Part shown: positions 25,452 to 34,619 of the stretch, in pieces | Numbering within the stretch: position 1 is the stretch's first letter | Layout of the letters: each line of letters opens with the position of its first letter | The notes under the pieces: generated by a model | Databases searched by the model: none | What the model saw: only the letters and a program-made list of their open reading frames with translations | Told to the model about the DNA's origin: nothing | Source: Sphaerospermopsis torques-reginae ITEP-024 | GTDB taxonomy: Bacteria; Cyanobacteriota; Cyanobacteriia; Cyanobacteriales; Nostocaceae | Assembly (NCBI RefSeq): GCF_019598945.1 | Contig: NZ_CP080598.1 | Location: forward strand, 1 to 64,000 | Length of the DNA stretch: 64,000 bases | Direction: 5' to 3' | Made by a program: the position numbers and the translations under genes

Positions 25452-27140
25452 ATCATCTCCTTCACTGCTATCCTCACCACCCAAGCAGTATCAGCCACCA
25501 TCAGCGTACCTTTAAAAAGCAAAAACGGAATGGTGACATCCGCCAACCCCTTAGCCAGTGAAGCGGGAATTTCCATATTAAAACAAGGCGGAAATGCCGT
25601 AGATGCAGCAGTAGCAACCACATTTGCAATTTCCGTAGTTGAACCTTTTTCCGCAGGTATTGGTGGGGGTGGTTTCTTATTATTTCATTCTCAAAAAACA
25701 GGGGAAATTAAAGCTTTAGATTTTCGGGAACGCGCTCCTATTAAAGCAACAAAAAATATGTATTTAGATGCTAATGGGAAAGTTATTCCCGGTGCAAGTA
25801 CCAACGGTTATTTAGCAGTAGCAACACCGGGAACTGTAGCGGGTATGTATGAAGTACATCGTCGTTATGGAAAGTTACCTTGGCAAGAAGTTGTTAAACC
25901 ATCAATTGCACTGGCTAAAAATGGTTTTATTATCAGTAATAGAGTTTCTTGGCTTTCTTTGTCTCGTTTTCAAGACCGTAAACCGAGAATTATCGACAAC
26001 CCCGCAGCTAGTAAAATCTTTACTCGCAATGGTGAATATTATCAACCAGGAGAAAGATTAATTCAAACTGATTTAGCTAAAACTTTAACAGCTATTTCTG
26101 AAAATCCTCAAAGTTTTTACACCGGAAAAATTGCCAAACTTCTAGCTGATGATATGGCTAAAAATGCCGGTTTAATTACTCTGGAAGATTTAAAATCATA
26201 TAAACCAATTTGGCGAACTCCTGTTTGTGGTAACTTCCGAAAAGTTAAAGTTTGTTCTATGCCACCTCCATCATCAGGAGGTGTTCATTTAATCCAAATG
26301 TTAAATATTATTGGTGACACAGACTTAAAATCATTAGGATGGAATCACCCAGACGCGATCCATTTAATGGTAGAAAGTATGAAAATTGCCTATAGCGATC
26401 GCGCCAAATATTTAGGTGATCCTGATTTTGTGAAAGTCCCTGTTTCTGAACTTATTAGCAAAAATTACGCCCAAAAACGTCGCCAACAAATTAACATGAA
26501 TAAAACGACACCATCAACAGAAATAAAACCAGGACTGAAAACAACAAAAATTCCTGAAAAAACAGAAACCAGCCATTTAAACGTAGTTGACGCAGATAGA
26601 AACGCCGTCAGTTTAACCTTCACCATTAACTTAGGTTTTGGTGCAGGAATAGTCACACCAGGAACAGGAATAGTGTTAAATAATGAAATGGATGATTTTG
26701 CAGCAGCACCAGGAGTACCTAACGCCTTTGGTTTAGTTGGTAACGAAGCTAACAGCATCGCCCCCCGGAAAACACCCCTTTCCAGTATGACACCCACCAT
26801 CGTCACCGAAAACAACCGCTTCAAAATGGCTGTAGGTGCGCCCGGAGGCAGTACAATCATTACTCAAGTATTGCAAATAATACTGAACGTTTTGGAATAC
26901 AAAATGGATGTGGGTGCAGCCGTTTCCGTCCCACGCATACATCACCAGTGGCTACCCGATGTGTTACTTGTCCAGTCTTGGGGTTTAGATGCGTTAACCT
27001 TGCAAGACTTACGTCGTCGGGGACACAAAATCAAAGAAACTGCACCTTGGGGTAATGCAAATGCGATCGCAGTTACAGAAAATGATACCTTAGAAGCAGC
27101 CGCAGATCCCCGTGGAGAAGGTGCAGCTAAAGGTTATTAA
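25422..27140 (+). CDS. ggt: Gamma-glutamyltransferase (glutathione hydrolase)
   Basis: 572 residues. N-terminal hydrophobic stretch (NLIISFTAILTTQAVSA) fits a Sec signal peptide, so the enzyme is periplasmic. Conserved blocks: SANPLASEAGISILKQGGNA, ISVVEPFSAGIGGGGF, ALDFRERAP, MPPPSSGGVHLIQMLNI, and the autoprocessing site at about residue 385 with nucleophile Thr in TETSHLNVVD, followed by PGTGIVLNNEMDDF and GAPGGSTIITQVLQ. The proenzyme cleaves itself and then hydrolyses or transfers the gamma-glutamyl group of glutathione. Its first codons are duplicated 1 kb upstream beyond a toxin-antitoxin module, so its native promoter may have been displaced. Confidence 0.96.
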   Translation: MPTITKTQNLIISFTAILTTQAVSATISVPLKSKNGMVTSANPLASEAGISILKQGGNAVDAAVATTFAISVVEPFSAGIGGGGFLLFHSQKTGEIKALDFRERAPIKATKNMYLDANGKVIPGASTNGYLAVATPGTVAGMYEVHRRYGKLPWQEVVKPSIALAKNGFIISNRVSWLSLSRFQDRKPRIIDNPAASKIFTRNGEYYQPGERLIQTDLAKTLTAISENPQSFYTGKIAKLLADDMAKNAGLITLEDLKSYKPIWRTPVCGNFRKVKVCSMPPPSSGGVHLIQMLNIIGDTDLKSLGWNHPDAIHLMVESMKIAYSDRAKYLGDPDFVKVPVSELISKNYAQKRRQQINMNKTTPSTEIKPGLKTTKIPEKTETSHLNVVDADRNAVSLTFTINLGFGAGIVTPGTGIVLNNEMDDFAAAPGVPNAFGLVGNEANSIAPRKTPLSSMTPTIVTENNRFKMAVGAPGGSTIITQVLQIILNVLEYKMDVGAAVSVPRIHHQWLPDVLLVQSWGLDALTLQDLRRRGHKIKETAPWGNANAIAVTENDTLEAAADPRGEGAAKGY

Positions 27141-27291
27141 CAATTCATAATTCATAATTGATAATTCATAATTGCGTTTTTATATTTTAGTTTTTGGCAT
27201 AACTAAATTTGGCTATAAAAACGCCGCATTTTTGATGGAATTTCCACTCATCTTTTAATTATTAATTATGAATTAGTAATTACTAATTATG

Positions 27292-27549
27292 TTAATTATT
27301 TACTATTGACTTTGCCAAATCATTACTAAACTCATTTGCCCGTGCGCTAGGAACTAAACTCCAGCCAGCTTTCAGCAGTTTTTGATAAGTTGCCCAACCC
27401 TTAGAACCACCGGGTATTTGATAATCAGGAACAGAAAATTGAGGAAACGCCGTATAAGGCCGCCAAGGTTGACCAGGAGAAGTCTGCAAATGTAAGATTT
27501 TTTCACCATCATCACTAGACTTAGATAACCAGCACATTTGTCGTTGCAT
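27292..27549 (-). CDS. Small conserved-looking protein, unknown function
   Basis: 85 residues preceded by a strong AAAGGAG site 6 bases before the ATG, which supports translation. The sequence is compact and Trp/Pro-rich (QTSPGQPWRPYTAFPQFSVP, GSKGWATYQKLLKAGWSLVP), without a signal peptide or membrane segment. I do not recognise a family. It could be a small cytoplasmic cyanobacterial protein. It stands alone, with AT-rich repeats on its 3' side and a 450-bp gene-free stretch on its 5' side. Confidence 0.7.
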   Translation of the reverse strand: MQRQMCWLSKSSDDGEKILHLQTSPGQPWRPYTAFPQFSVPDYQIPGGSKGWATYQKLLKAGWSLVPSARANEFSNDLAKSIVNN

Positions 27550-28003
27550 GGTAAACTCCTTTGCGTTTAGCTTATGTTGGATTAAGACAGGATTATGTTA
27601 ATACCTGCCTCATTTTTGTGAGAGAAATTATGAGTCTAAAAGATTAGACTAGAGGAATTTGATATTATTAAACTCAGGTAAATTTCTGAATAAAATTGAC
27701 TCCTATGTGCGGTTTTCCGCGAGAGTAGAAGAAAAACACAGAACAAAAAAGGTTGTTCTCCAAATGTTTTCTTCTAGTACAATATTTTTTTAATGTTAAC
27801 TATCGTTTTTGTGACTGTATGTAACAAACACTACGATTTTTCCAAAAATCTCCAAAAATCACCCATAAGTTTTTCTGTTCACATATATAAGGATATAGCT
27901 AGGGAATAGAGAATAAGATCCCCGACTTCTTTTTAAAAATTGTCAATATACTATAAATTCATGTCAGAAGTCGGGGATCTGGGTGTTGTAATTTACCAAA
28001 AAA
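27550..28003. other. Long intergenic stretch
   Basis: No gene seen. It contains the leader of the 85-residue gene, small inverted sequences (GTCTAAAAGATTAGAC-like near 27632; GCGGTTTTCCGC at 27710-27721) and the hairpin repeat at 27917-27979. A small RNA cannot be excluded. Confidence 0.5.
27917..27979. repeat. GATCCCCGACTTCT...AGAAGTCGGGGATC repeat, copy 2
   Basis: The best-conserved copy: GATCCCCGACTTCT and AGAAGTCGGGGATC are inverted over 63 bp. It is 25 bp downstream of the pyrF-pyrE stop and may act as a terminator. Confidence 0.88.
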
Positions 28004-29434
28004 CTAACTTTCCCTAAAAGCTAACAATTGTTCATCATTTATTCTGCCTACTTCGTGTAGAGTAGTCACAATTTCCGAAATAGTTAAAACCGAATGACCA
28101 CAATAACCATTTGCTTTTAATCTATCTTTGACACCCTTTTCATGGTCAATAAAAACCACAATATCATTAACCTTTAATCCCACAGATTTGATTTTTTCTG
28201 CTCCTTCCATCACACTTTTACCACTAATTAAAATATCATCAACCACCGCAATTGTTTCACCAGGATGAAAATTACCTTCAATTACTCGCCGTGTACCATG
28301 TGCTTTAACTTCTTTACGAGGAAAAATCATTGGACAATGTAAACGTAAAGATAAACCAGTTGCAGTAGGTAAAGAACCATAGGGAATACCAGCCAACCTA
28401 TCAAAAGTCAGACCTGTTAAAATTTTCTCATAAGCACTAAGAACCTGATTAAAAACTTGAGGATTAGAAATGATTTTCCGTAAATCAATATAATAAGGAA
28501 AAGTCGCCCCTGAAGCTTGAACAAATTCCCCAAACATAATACAACCAATATCAAAAAGTTGTAAAATCAAATCTTGATGAGGATGTTTATCTTGCACATC
28601 AACATCAGAAAACCAAACTTCACAACTAGAAGCATCATGGACAAATTCACCTCTAAATTCATTAATTTCTCTGCGTAAAGATTGAATTTCCTCAGATAGA
28701 TTTCCACTTCCTAATATATCTTGAGGAACAGGAATTAATAAACCATCACCACTGCAATTTAAACCTGCTGCCAAAATTTGTTTAATATTACCTTCCCCAG
28801 CCCAAATACTCCGTGCCATAATAATTCTTTCCGGAGCAAGAGAACGAATAGATTTTAAAACTTCTGCATTTGTAGTTCCCACTTCTAAACATAATTGTTC
28901 AGGAGTTCCCCAAGTTTTTGATTCTTGAACAACCTGTAAATAAAGCGGTGAATTATGAGGATATTGTTGTACAGTAGCAGCACCAGGATTAGAAGTACAA
29001 CACAAAATAAACACAGCTTTATCAGGATAAACTACAAAAGGTGCAACATGATCCTGACCAGTATAGGGACTAAGAGTAACCGCGTCTACCTGCCATTCTG
29101 TAAATATTGAATGGGCGAAAATACTGCTAGTATTTAAATCACTGTGTTTAGCATCTAAAATAATTGGAATATGGGCAGGGATAGAGTTTAACGTTCTGAT
29201 TAATAACTCTAAACCTGGTACGCCCAAAGCTTGATAAAATCCCAAAGTAGGTTTATAAGCACAAACAAAATCAGCCGTTTCTGCAATCATAAATTGCAAC
29301 CAACTTTCCAAACCAGTCATCAAATCAGATGATTGATAACGGGCTGGAATCATCTCAGGATTTGGATCAAGTCCCACAAATAGTAAACTTTGATTTTGGG
29401 AGATTGCTGTATTTAACTTGTCGAAAAAGTTCAT
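28004..29434 (-). CDS. pyrF-pyrE: Bifunctional orotidine-5'-phosphate decarboxylase/orotate phosphoribosyltransferase
   Basis: 476 residues. Residues 1-265 are an OMP decarboxylase of the group 2 type: LLFVGLDPNPEMIP, the catalytic LDAKHSDLNTSS, AVTLSPYTGQD and the phosphate loop region around IPVPQDILGSG. Residues 290-476 are orotate phosphoribosyltransferase: FGEFVQASGATFPYYIDLRK, GIPYGSLPTATGLSL and the PRPP-binding loop IAVVDDILISGKS. Together they make UMP from orotate, the last two steps of pyrimidine synthesis. The decarboxylase-first fusion is known from cyanobacteria and is reversed relative to animal UMP synthase. It is monocistronic, followed by a hairpin repeat. Confidence 0.95.
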   Translation of the reverse strand: MNFFDKLNTAISQNQSLLFVGLDPNPEMIPARYQSSDLMTGLESWLQFMIAETADFVCAYKPTLGFYQALGVPGLELLIRTLNSIPAHIPIILDAKHSDLNTSSIFAHSIFTEWQVDAVTLSPYTGQDHVAPFVVYPDKAVFILCCTSNPGAATVQQYPHNSPLYLQVVQESKTWGTPEQLCLEVGTTNAEVLKSIRSLAPERIIMARSIWAGEGNIKQILAAGLNCSGDGLLIPVPQDILGSGNLSEEIQSLRREINEFRGEFVHDASSCEVWFSDVDVQDKHPHQDLILQLFDIGCIMFGEFVQASGATFPYYIDLRKIISNPQVFNQVLSAYEKILTGLTFDRLAGIPYGSLPTATGLSLRLHCPMIFPRKEVKAHGTRRVIEGNFHPGETIAVVDDILISGKSVMEGAEKIKSVGLKVNDIVVFIDHEKGVKDRLKANGYCGHSVLTISEIVTTLHEVGRINDEQLLAFRES

Positions 29435-29552
29435 GTTAAGGTTTTTAGGGATTTATTTCTTTATTTTATCTGATTATTCATCAAGTTTGACACACCTACA
29501 TAAGCGGAAAATAATCAATGTTGGGTTTCGTTCCCTCAACTCAACCTACTTA

Positions 29553-29714
29553 CTAAAGAACTTCAACATCTCTAACAACGTCTAACAACATTTGTAAAAA
29601 ATCATCAAACTCTGAAAGTTTACCTGTAAATTGAACATCTGATCGACTTTCTATTTCTACCAGTCCTTTGTCTGTTTTAATACTGATAAGACCTATGGAA
29701 AATTTAATAGACAT
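29553..29714 (-). CDS. 53-residue small protein, unknown function
   Basis: An ATG at 29714 opens a frame to a TAG at 29553 coding MSIKFSIGLISIKTDKG, then EIESRSDVQFTGKLSEFDDF and LQMLLDVVRDVEVL. The alternating beta pattern followed by an amphipathic helix is protein-like, and composition is balanced (acidic helix, no low complexity). No clear Shine-Dalgarno is seen (AAAATATG). I do not recognise the family. It is upstream of, and on the same strand as, pyrF-pyrE, separated by 118 bp. It is shorter than common ORF cut-offs, so automated annotation could miss it. Confidence 0.55.
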   Translation of the reverse strand: MSIKFSIGLISIKTDKGLVEIESRSDVQFTGKLSEFDDFLQMLLDVVRDVEVL

Positions 29715-29916
29715 ATTTTTGCTGTCTGTATTCAGGGATTATACTACTTATTATAAGTATACACAAAAATAGTTAAATATAACTGATAATTCCTAAAAAA
29801 TTGAGTAGGTTATATTGACACAAAGAAACCCAACATTACCTATTCAAAATGACATAGAATGAGGTTGGGAAAGTAAATAGGAAAAATATCGCTAATCAAA
29901 TTGGTTTTAAATTCTC

Positions 29917-30741
29917 ATGTATGACAACATCTGCAAATTCTTAGCCGAAAACTTCAAAGACGACTTAGCAACATGGTTGCTAGGTTCACCAATTAAATTA
30001 ACAGAACTTAGCCCTACAGAATTATCAAACGAACCAATTCGCGCTGATTCATTAATCTTATTACAATCAGATGAATTAGTTCTACATATCGAATTTCAAA
30101 CCGACACAGATAAAGATATGCCTTTTCGGACATTAGATTATCGAGTTAGGGGATATCGTCGGTTTCCTCATAAAAAAATGCGTCAAATAGTCATCTATTT
30201 GCGAAAAACAGGGTCAGAATTAGTCTATGAAAACAACTTCAAATTAGAAAACACTTACCATCAATTTGAGGTTATCCGCTTATGGGAACAACCAACAGAG
30301 CAATTTTTGACAGTTCCCGGTTTATTACCCTTCGCGGTGCTGAGTCAGACAAATGATCCTACAATAGTATTAACCAAAGTAGCACAAGCAGTAGAAAGAA
30401 TCACAGAACAAAGGTTACAAAGAAATATAGCTGCTGCTAGTAGCGTTTTAGCCGGTCTAGTGTTAAACAAAGATGTAATTAAGAAAATATTCAGGAGTGA
30501 GATTATGCGCGAATCAGTCATTTATCAAGAAATCCTAGAAGAAGGTGAAGCTAAAGGTAGAGCCGAAGGTAAAGCCGAAGGTAAAGCCGAAGGTAAAGCC
30601 GAAGGTAAAGCGGAAACAACCAGAAAGTTAGCTTTAAACTTGTTAAGAATGGGAATAATGAGTTTAGAACAAATTGCTGAAGTCACAGAATTATCTGTTG
30701 AGGAAGTGCAAACTTTACAACAAGAAATTCAAAAATCTTAA
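29917..30741 (+). CDS. Rpn-family (DUF4351) nuclease-like protein
   Basis: 274 residues. PD-(D/E)XK-like core: DDLATWLLG, IRADSLILLQSDELVLHIEFQ (acidic D and the E-F-Q motif), RTLDYRVRGYRRFPHKKMRQIVIYL. The C-terminal third has AEGK repeats (residues 216-231) and a helix-turn-helix-like tail (LALNLLRMGIMSLEQIAEVT, ELSVEEVQTLQQ) typical of this family. The role in recombination or genome conflict is inferred. It is unlinked to the Rpn gene at 4667 but has the same architecture, including the 12-bp repeat linker. Confidence 0.85.
   Translation: MYDNICKFLAENFKDDLATWLLGSPIKLTELSPTELSNEPIRADSLILLQSDELVLHIEFQTDTDKDMPFRTLDYRVRGYRRFPHKKMRQIVIYLRKTGSELVYENNFKLENTYHQFEVIRLWEQPTEQFLTVPGLLPFAVLSQTNDPTIVLTKVAQAVERITEQRLQRNIAAASSVLAGLVLNKDVIKKIFRSEIMRESVIYQEILEEGEAKGRAEGKAEGKAEGKAEGKAETTRKLALNLLRMGIMSLEQIAEVTELSVEEVQTLQQEIQKS
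30562..30609 (+). repeat. 4 x 12-bp in-frame repeat (AEGK units)
   Basis: Four identical units GCCGAAGGTAAA, with degenerate flanking units (GAAGCTAAAGGT, GCGGAA). Confidence 0.95.
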
Positions 30742-30751
30742 ATTTTTACAG

Positions 30752-30776
30752 GGTGTAAAGGATTATCTTTTACACC
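30752..30776 (+). terminator. Hairpin after Rpn-family gene
   Basis: GGTGTAAA (30752-30759) pairs perfectly with TTTACACC (30769-30776), 10 bp after the stop codon. No long T-run follows, so activity as an intrinsic terminator is uncertain. Confidence 0.45.
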
Positions 30777-30858
30777 TAAATCATCTAACCATTACCGGGA
30801 GCATCCCAATTTTGAAAAAATAATTTTCTCTATGCTACATATTGTACAGCACTTTTGT

Positions 30859-31599
30859 TTACAACCCTGCAAACCATTCATAACCTTGATCTTCCCAATA
30901 ACCTTTAAAAACTGATAACTGGCTAGTTAAAGTAACTCTTGTTACCCATTTACTTTGTTTATAACCCAACTTAATAGGAGAAGCTAAACGTAAAGGTGCG
31001 CCATTTTCAATGGGCAATTCTTCACCATTTTTTTGATAAGCTAACAAAGTTTGGGGATGGGTAGCAGAAGCTAAATCCCAACTTTCGTAATAACCATCTG
31101 CTGATTTAAAATAAGCATACTTAACATTTTCCTGGGGTTGAGCTAAAGCGATTAAATCACGTAAACGAATACCTCCCCATTGTACAATTGCTGCCCAACC
31201 TTCAACGCAAACATGACGAATAATCATAGAAGTTAAAGGTAAATTTTGAATTTCTGCCATACTTAAACTCACAGGATTATTGACTTCACCATCAATAATT
31301 AACCGAAAATTATCAACATCAATAAGTGGTGTACCACGAAAACTATTAATGATTAAAGCTGCTGGTTGAATTTCACTAGCAGCAAATTCTGGTACAAGTT
31401 TTTGAGGTTGAAATATCAATTCTTCAACCTTTTGATTTAAAGGTTCTGAAAGCTTACCTACCAAATCTTCTAATGCTGGTGTACCACAACCACTAAGTAA
31501 GCCACCTATACTAGAAATTCCTGATATTTGTAAAAACTTACGGCGGTTAAATCGAGGTTTCACTATATGAATGAGGTCTTTTTTATTAGCATTATTCAT
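30859..31599 (-). CDS. Molybdopterin-dependent oxidoreductase (sulfite oxidase/MsrP-like)
   Basis: 246 residues. The N-terminus RFNRRKFLQISG is a twin-arginine motif, and LLSGCG downstream resembles a lipobox, so export as a folded, perhaps lipid-anchored protein is likely. The molybdopterin-binding fold shows FRLIIDGEVNNPVSLSMAEI, the Mo-ligand cysteine in IIRHVCVEGWAAIVQW, and DLASATHPQTLLAYQKNG with LPIENGAPLRL. Relatives reduce or oxidise small S/N oxo-compounds, or repair methionine sulfoxide (MsrP). The membrane cytochrome b gene directly upstream (77-bp gap) supplies its electron link. The true substrate is unknown. Confidence 0.9.
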   Translation of the reverse strand: MNNANKKDLIHIVKPRFNRRKFLQISGISSIGGLLSGCGTPALEDLVGKLSEPLNQKVEELIFQPQKLVPEFAASEIQPAALIINSFRGTPLIDVDNFRLIIDGEVNNPVSLSMAEIQNLPLTSMIIRHVCVEGWAAIVQWGGIRLRDLIALAQPQENVKYAYFKSADGYYESWDLASATHPQTLLAYQKNGEELPIENGAPLRLASPIKLGYKQSKWVTRVTLTSQLSVFKGYWEDQGYEWFAGL

Positions 31600-31676
31600 G
31601 ATTTAATAACTTCCCCTAATTAAAAAAAATCTGCGTTTATCTGCGTTCATCTGCGTTAAATCATTAATTCAAAAAA

Positions 31677-32270
31677 CTACCAAAACATAGACTCAATTAA
31701 TTTATCACCTCCGGCTTTTTGTCCTAAACGCCAATGAATAATTACAAATATTATCACCAATGGCACAGAAGCAAAATGCACAATTCTTAATGCTTGCCAA
31801 TCGCCCAACATATCCACTATCCAGGGAAATTGAGCAGGTTTGTACATTCCGATTCCTGTTAATATTGCCAACAACAATACAGGAATAATAGATGTGTAAA
31901 TAATCCGATGCCAAGCATAGGTTAAACGCTTAGGATTTTGCGTTTTTTGTAATGCCTGAATGTCATTACTACCGACAAATCTATGTCGCCAACGTCGGGT
32001 AATGAAAATGTAAATTCCATAAAATAAAAGATTGAGAGAAAATAGCCACATAGATGCAAAATGCCAGTGTCTACCTCCTGCTAACCAAGCGCCTAATGTG
32101 AAAATAGGGGGAATATGTAAACCTGCACGGCCACCAAAGACGGGATTAGCGTTATAAATTTGCAATCCACTGGTAATCATTAAAAACAGGCTCATGATAT
32201 TAATAGAGTGGAAGATTTTAGCGGCTAGTGCTTGGGTGGGTAATTTTGGGGGTTTTGTGGGAGAATTCAT
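31677..32270 (-). CDS. Cytochrome b561-type membrane subunit
   Basis: 197 residues with four to five membrane helices and spaced histidines for heme (KIFHSINIMSLFLMITSG, GRHWHFASMWLFSL, YAWHRIIYTSIIPVLLLA, ALRIVHFASVPLVIIFVIIHW). This is the di-heme cytochrome b of formate dehydrogenase gamma/Ni-hydrogenase type that exchanges electrons between quinols and periplasmic oxidoreductases. It precedes the molybdopterin protein on the same strand, and together they form a two-gene redox unit similar to MsrPQ or YedYZ in logic, although this subunit is b561-like rather than a clear MsrQ. Confidence 0.88.
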   Translation of the reverse strand: MNSPTKPPKLPTQALAAKIFHSINIMSLFLMITSGLQIYNANPVFGGRAGLHIPPIFTLGAWLAGGRHWHFASMWLFSLNLLFYGIYIFITRRWRHRFVGSNDIQALQKTQNPKRLTYAWHRIIYTSIIPVLLLAILTGIGMYKPAQFPWIVDMLGDWQALRIVHFASVPLVIIFVIIHWRLGQKAGGDKLIESMFW

Positions 32271-32313
32271 AACAGTAATATTTGGTTTTGAGAAAAATTA
32301 TTTGTAACTAAAA

Positions 32314-32805
32314 TTACAATTGAAACGCAGCAGTCAAAGCCACCGCTAAAGCATCTGCCGCATCATCAGGCTTAGGCATTTCCTCTAAATCTAACTCCCT
32401 CATTACCGCTTCTTGCACTTCTTCCTTATCTGCCTTACCATAATTTGTTAAAGCTTGCTTAATTTGAGGGGGTGCAAACTCTACATAAGGAAGTTTACGT
32501 TGCCCCAAAACCAACATTAATACACCCCTAGCCTGTGCAACTAAAATAGTGTTGGCCATACGATAGAAGAATAATTTTTCAATGGCCACTAAATCCGGTT
32601 GCAAATCGTCCATTAGGGTGTTTAAATCATCAAATAAAGTAGCTAGTCGCTGACTCATTTCCATATCTGACGACGTGCGAATTACGCCAAAATCAAGCAT
32701 CTTCACGGAAAAATCTGCTATTTTACCTTGACTTTGCTGTAACGTAATTGCCCCAAATCCCACAATAGCTAAACCCGGATCTAATCCTAAAATTCTTTTT
32801 TCCAT
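32314..32805 (-). CDS. ruvC: Holliday junction resolvase RuvC
   Basis: 163 residues. First catalytic Asp in [15 protein letters not shown], Glu in [15 protein letters not shown], and the C-terminal acidic pair in [38 protein letters not shown] with GKADKEEVQ is the typical RuvC segment. The endonuclease cuts Holliday junctions symmetrically with RuvAB in recombinational repair. Length is standard. The ATG is at 32805. It lies 43 bp upstream of the cytochrome b gene on the same strand, but a functional link is unlikely. Confidence 0.97.
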   Translation of the reverse strand: MEKRILGLDPGLAIVGFGAITLQQSQGKIADFSVKMLDFGVIRTSSDMEMSQRLATLFDDLNTLMDDLQPDLVAIEKLFFYRMANTILVAQARGVLMLVLGQRKLPYVEFAPPQIKQALTNYGKADKEEVQEAVMRELDLEEMPKPDDAADALAVALTAAFQL

Positions 32806-32934
32806 AAGTTTTGTCTGATTTTCCCTAAATTTCCATAAAATTAACTTTGATTCTCAACTTCTAACACCCGACTCCTACTATACTTAATCTGCACTTTCCG
32901 GTTAGCGATCGCCAATCATGAAGAAATAAACACT

Positions 32935-33019
32935 TTTTGGATTTTGGATTTTGGATTTTGGATTTTGGATTGTTTTTGTGATCTCCAATCTAAAATCTAA
33001 AATCTAAAATCTAAAATTT
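32935..33019. repeat. Short tandem repeats (GGATTTT)n and (TAAAATC)n
   Basis: A GGATTTT array at 32939-32970, and after 20 bases the near-complementary ATCTAAA array at 32989-33018. The two could fold back. The same motif occurs at 20415-20450 and, in frame, in two NRPS adenylation domains. Confidence 0.93.
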
Positions 33020-33108
33020 TCCTCCCCAGTCACCAATCACCAATCACCAGTCCCTGTTAGTGTACATTTTCTGCTAAACATTGTTTGTACCACAGTTCCC
33101 TATTAAGT

Positions 33109-34482
33109 ATGTCAATCGGTTTTCTTCGACAAGCCCTCAACGCCATACAACTTCAGTCACACAGTCGCACTTCCCACCGGGTTAACCAGTGGTTTAAATG
33201 GTTATCTCCTGGAATATCGGTAAAACGCTGGTTTCTAGTCAGTGTAGGGGGTTTCTTATTGGCAAGTTTGGGGTTAGCTATTTGGATTAAGCTAACCCCA
33301 ATTTTTTGGACATTGGAATTTCTTAAAGGTTTGTTGGGTTTCCTTACCAACATCTTACCTAACTATGTCAGCGGACCTTTGGTGTTGCTGCTGGGTGTGC
33401 TGTTGCTATTGTGGGGACAATCTCGCACTGTTGGTTCAATTACAGAGGTTTTAAGACCTCAAGGGGATGAAGAAGAACTGATAGATGTTCTCTTGGCACA
33501 TCGTCGTTTATACCGGGGTCCAAAAATTGTAGTTATTGGTGGCGGTACTGGACTTTCTACTTTACTCCGGGGCTTAAAAACCTATAGTGCTAATATGACT
33601 GCTATTGTCACAGTAGCTGATGATGGAGGTTCTTCTGGTAGGTTGCGGCAGGAATTTGGCGTTTTACCTCCTGGAGATATTCGCAACTGTTTAGCTGCAT
33701 TAGCAGATGAAGAAAAGTTATTAACTGAATTATTCCAATATCGTTTTCGCGCTGGGGATGGCTTAACAGGCCACAGTTTTGGTAACTTGTTTTTAACTGC
33801 CATGACTGATATTACTGGCGACTTAGAAAGGGCAGTTGCGGCCAGTTCCAAAGTCCTGGCTGTGAGGGGACAGGTTTTACCAGCAACCTTGAGTGATGTG
33901 CGTCTATGGGCAGAAATGGCAGATGGCCGACGCATTGAAGGTGAATCTAGCATTCCCAAAGCCGGGGGCAAAATTGTCAAAATTGGCTGTATTCCCGAAA
34001 ATCCCCCCGCCTTACCCGCTGCAATTAAAGCAATTAAAGAAGCTGATTACATTATTATTGGTCCTGGAAGTTTGTATACTAGCTTAATTCCCAATTTATT
34101 AGTTCCAGAAATAGCCGATGCGATCGCTGCTACAAAAATTCCCCGCATTTATATTTGCAATATTATGACCCAACCGGGAGAAACAGAGGGCTATACCGTT
34201 GCTGAACATATCCAAGCCATTGATCAAGCTGCTGGTGACAGAACACTTTTTGATGCTGTACTCGTACATCGCAAAACCCCATCAGCCCAAGCATTGATCC
34301 GCTACGCCCAACAAAATTCCCATCCCGTTTTCCTAGACAGAGAAGCAGTTACTCAGTTAGGACGGCGCATAGTTCCTGCTAACGTTTTACACGAAGATGA
34401 AACTGGTTTTGTCCGTCACGATCCCCAAAAACTAGCTAAGGTGTTATTAAAATGGTACAGTGGAGCGCAACATGGGAAGTAA
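33109..34482 (+). CDS. Gluconeogenesis factor YvcK/CofD-like family protein
   Basis: 457 residues from the ATG at 33109 ([14 protein letters not shown]); an in-frame TTG eight codons earlier is less likely. Residues 40-115 carry two membrane helices ([19 protein letters not shown] and [18 protein letters not shown]). The remainder is the YvcK/CofD core: [58 protein letters not shown] and [17 protein letters not shown]. In Bacillus, YvcK binds UDP-sugars and links carbon metabolism to cell-wall synthesis. The membrane-anchored cyanobacterial form is likely to have a similar regulatory role. It is divergent from ruvC. Confidence 0.9.
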   Translation: MSIGFLRQALNAIQLQSHSRTSHRVNQWFKWLSPGISVKRWFLVSVGGFLLASLGLAIWIKLTPIFWTLEFLKGLLGFLTNILPNYVSGPLVLLLGVLLLLWGQSRTVGSITEVLRPQGDEEELIDVLLAHRRLYRGPKIVVIGGGTGLSTLLRGLKTYSANMTAIVTVADDGGSSGRLRQEFGVLPPGDIRNCLAALADEEKLLTELFQYRFRAGDGLTGHSFGNLFLTAMTDITGDLERAVAASSKVLAVRGQVLPATLSDVRLWAEMADGRRIEGESSIPKAGGKIVKIGCIPENPPALPAAIKAIKEADYIIIGPGSLYTSLIPNLLVPEIADAIAATKIPRIYICNIMTQPGETEGYTVAEHIQAIDQAAGDRTLFDAVLVHRKTPSAQALIRYAQQNSHPVFLDREAVTQLGRRIVPANVLHEDETGFVRHDPQKLAKVLLKWYSGAQHGK

Positions 34483-34486
34483 TGGG

Positions 34487-34619
34487 GACTGGTGACTTGG
34501 GACTGGTGACTGGGTAATCAATTTTATTTTTCCCAATCACCAATTACCAATCACCAATTACCAATTACCAATCACCAATCACCAATTACCAATTACCAAT
34601 TACCAATTACCAATTACCA
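34487..34619. repeat. Short tandem repeats between YvcK-like and tsaE genes
   Basis: GGGACTGGTGACTT units are followed by about a dozen (A/C)CAATTACCAATCACC-type heptamers that end exactly at the tsaE start codon. No separate ribosome site is visible, so the repeat supplies the tsaE leader. Confidence 0.93.

Noticed and set aside
25422-27140. Possibility that ggt is broken by the duplication
   Set aside because: The complete frame with signal peptide, all family blocks and processing Thr is intact downstream of the right copy.
27550-28003. Riboswitch or tRNA in the long gap
   Set aside because: No cloverleaf or known riboswitch core could be found by eye; only short hairpins and a dispersed repeat.
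34487-34619. CRISPR-like or satellite array before tsaE
   Set aside because: Heptamer tandem repeats without spacers, a common short repeat type in these genomes.
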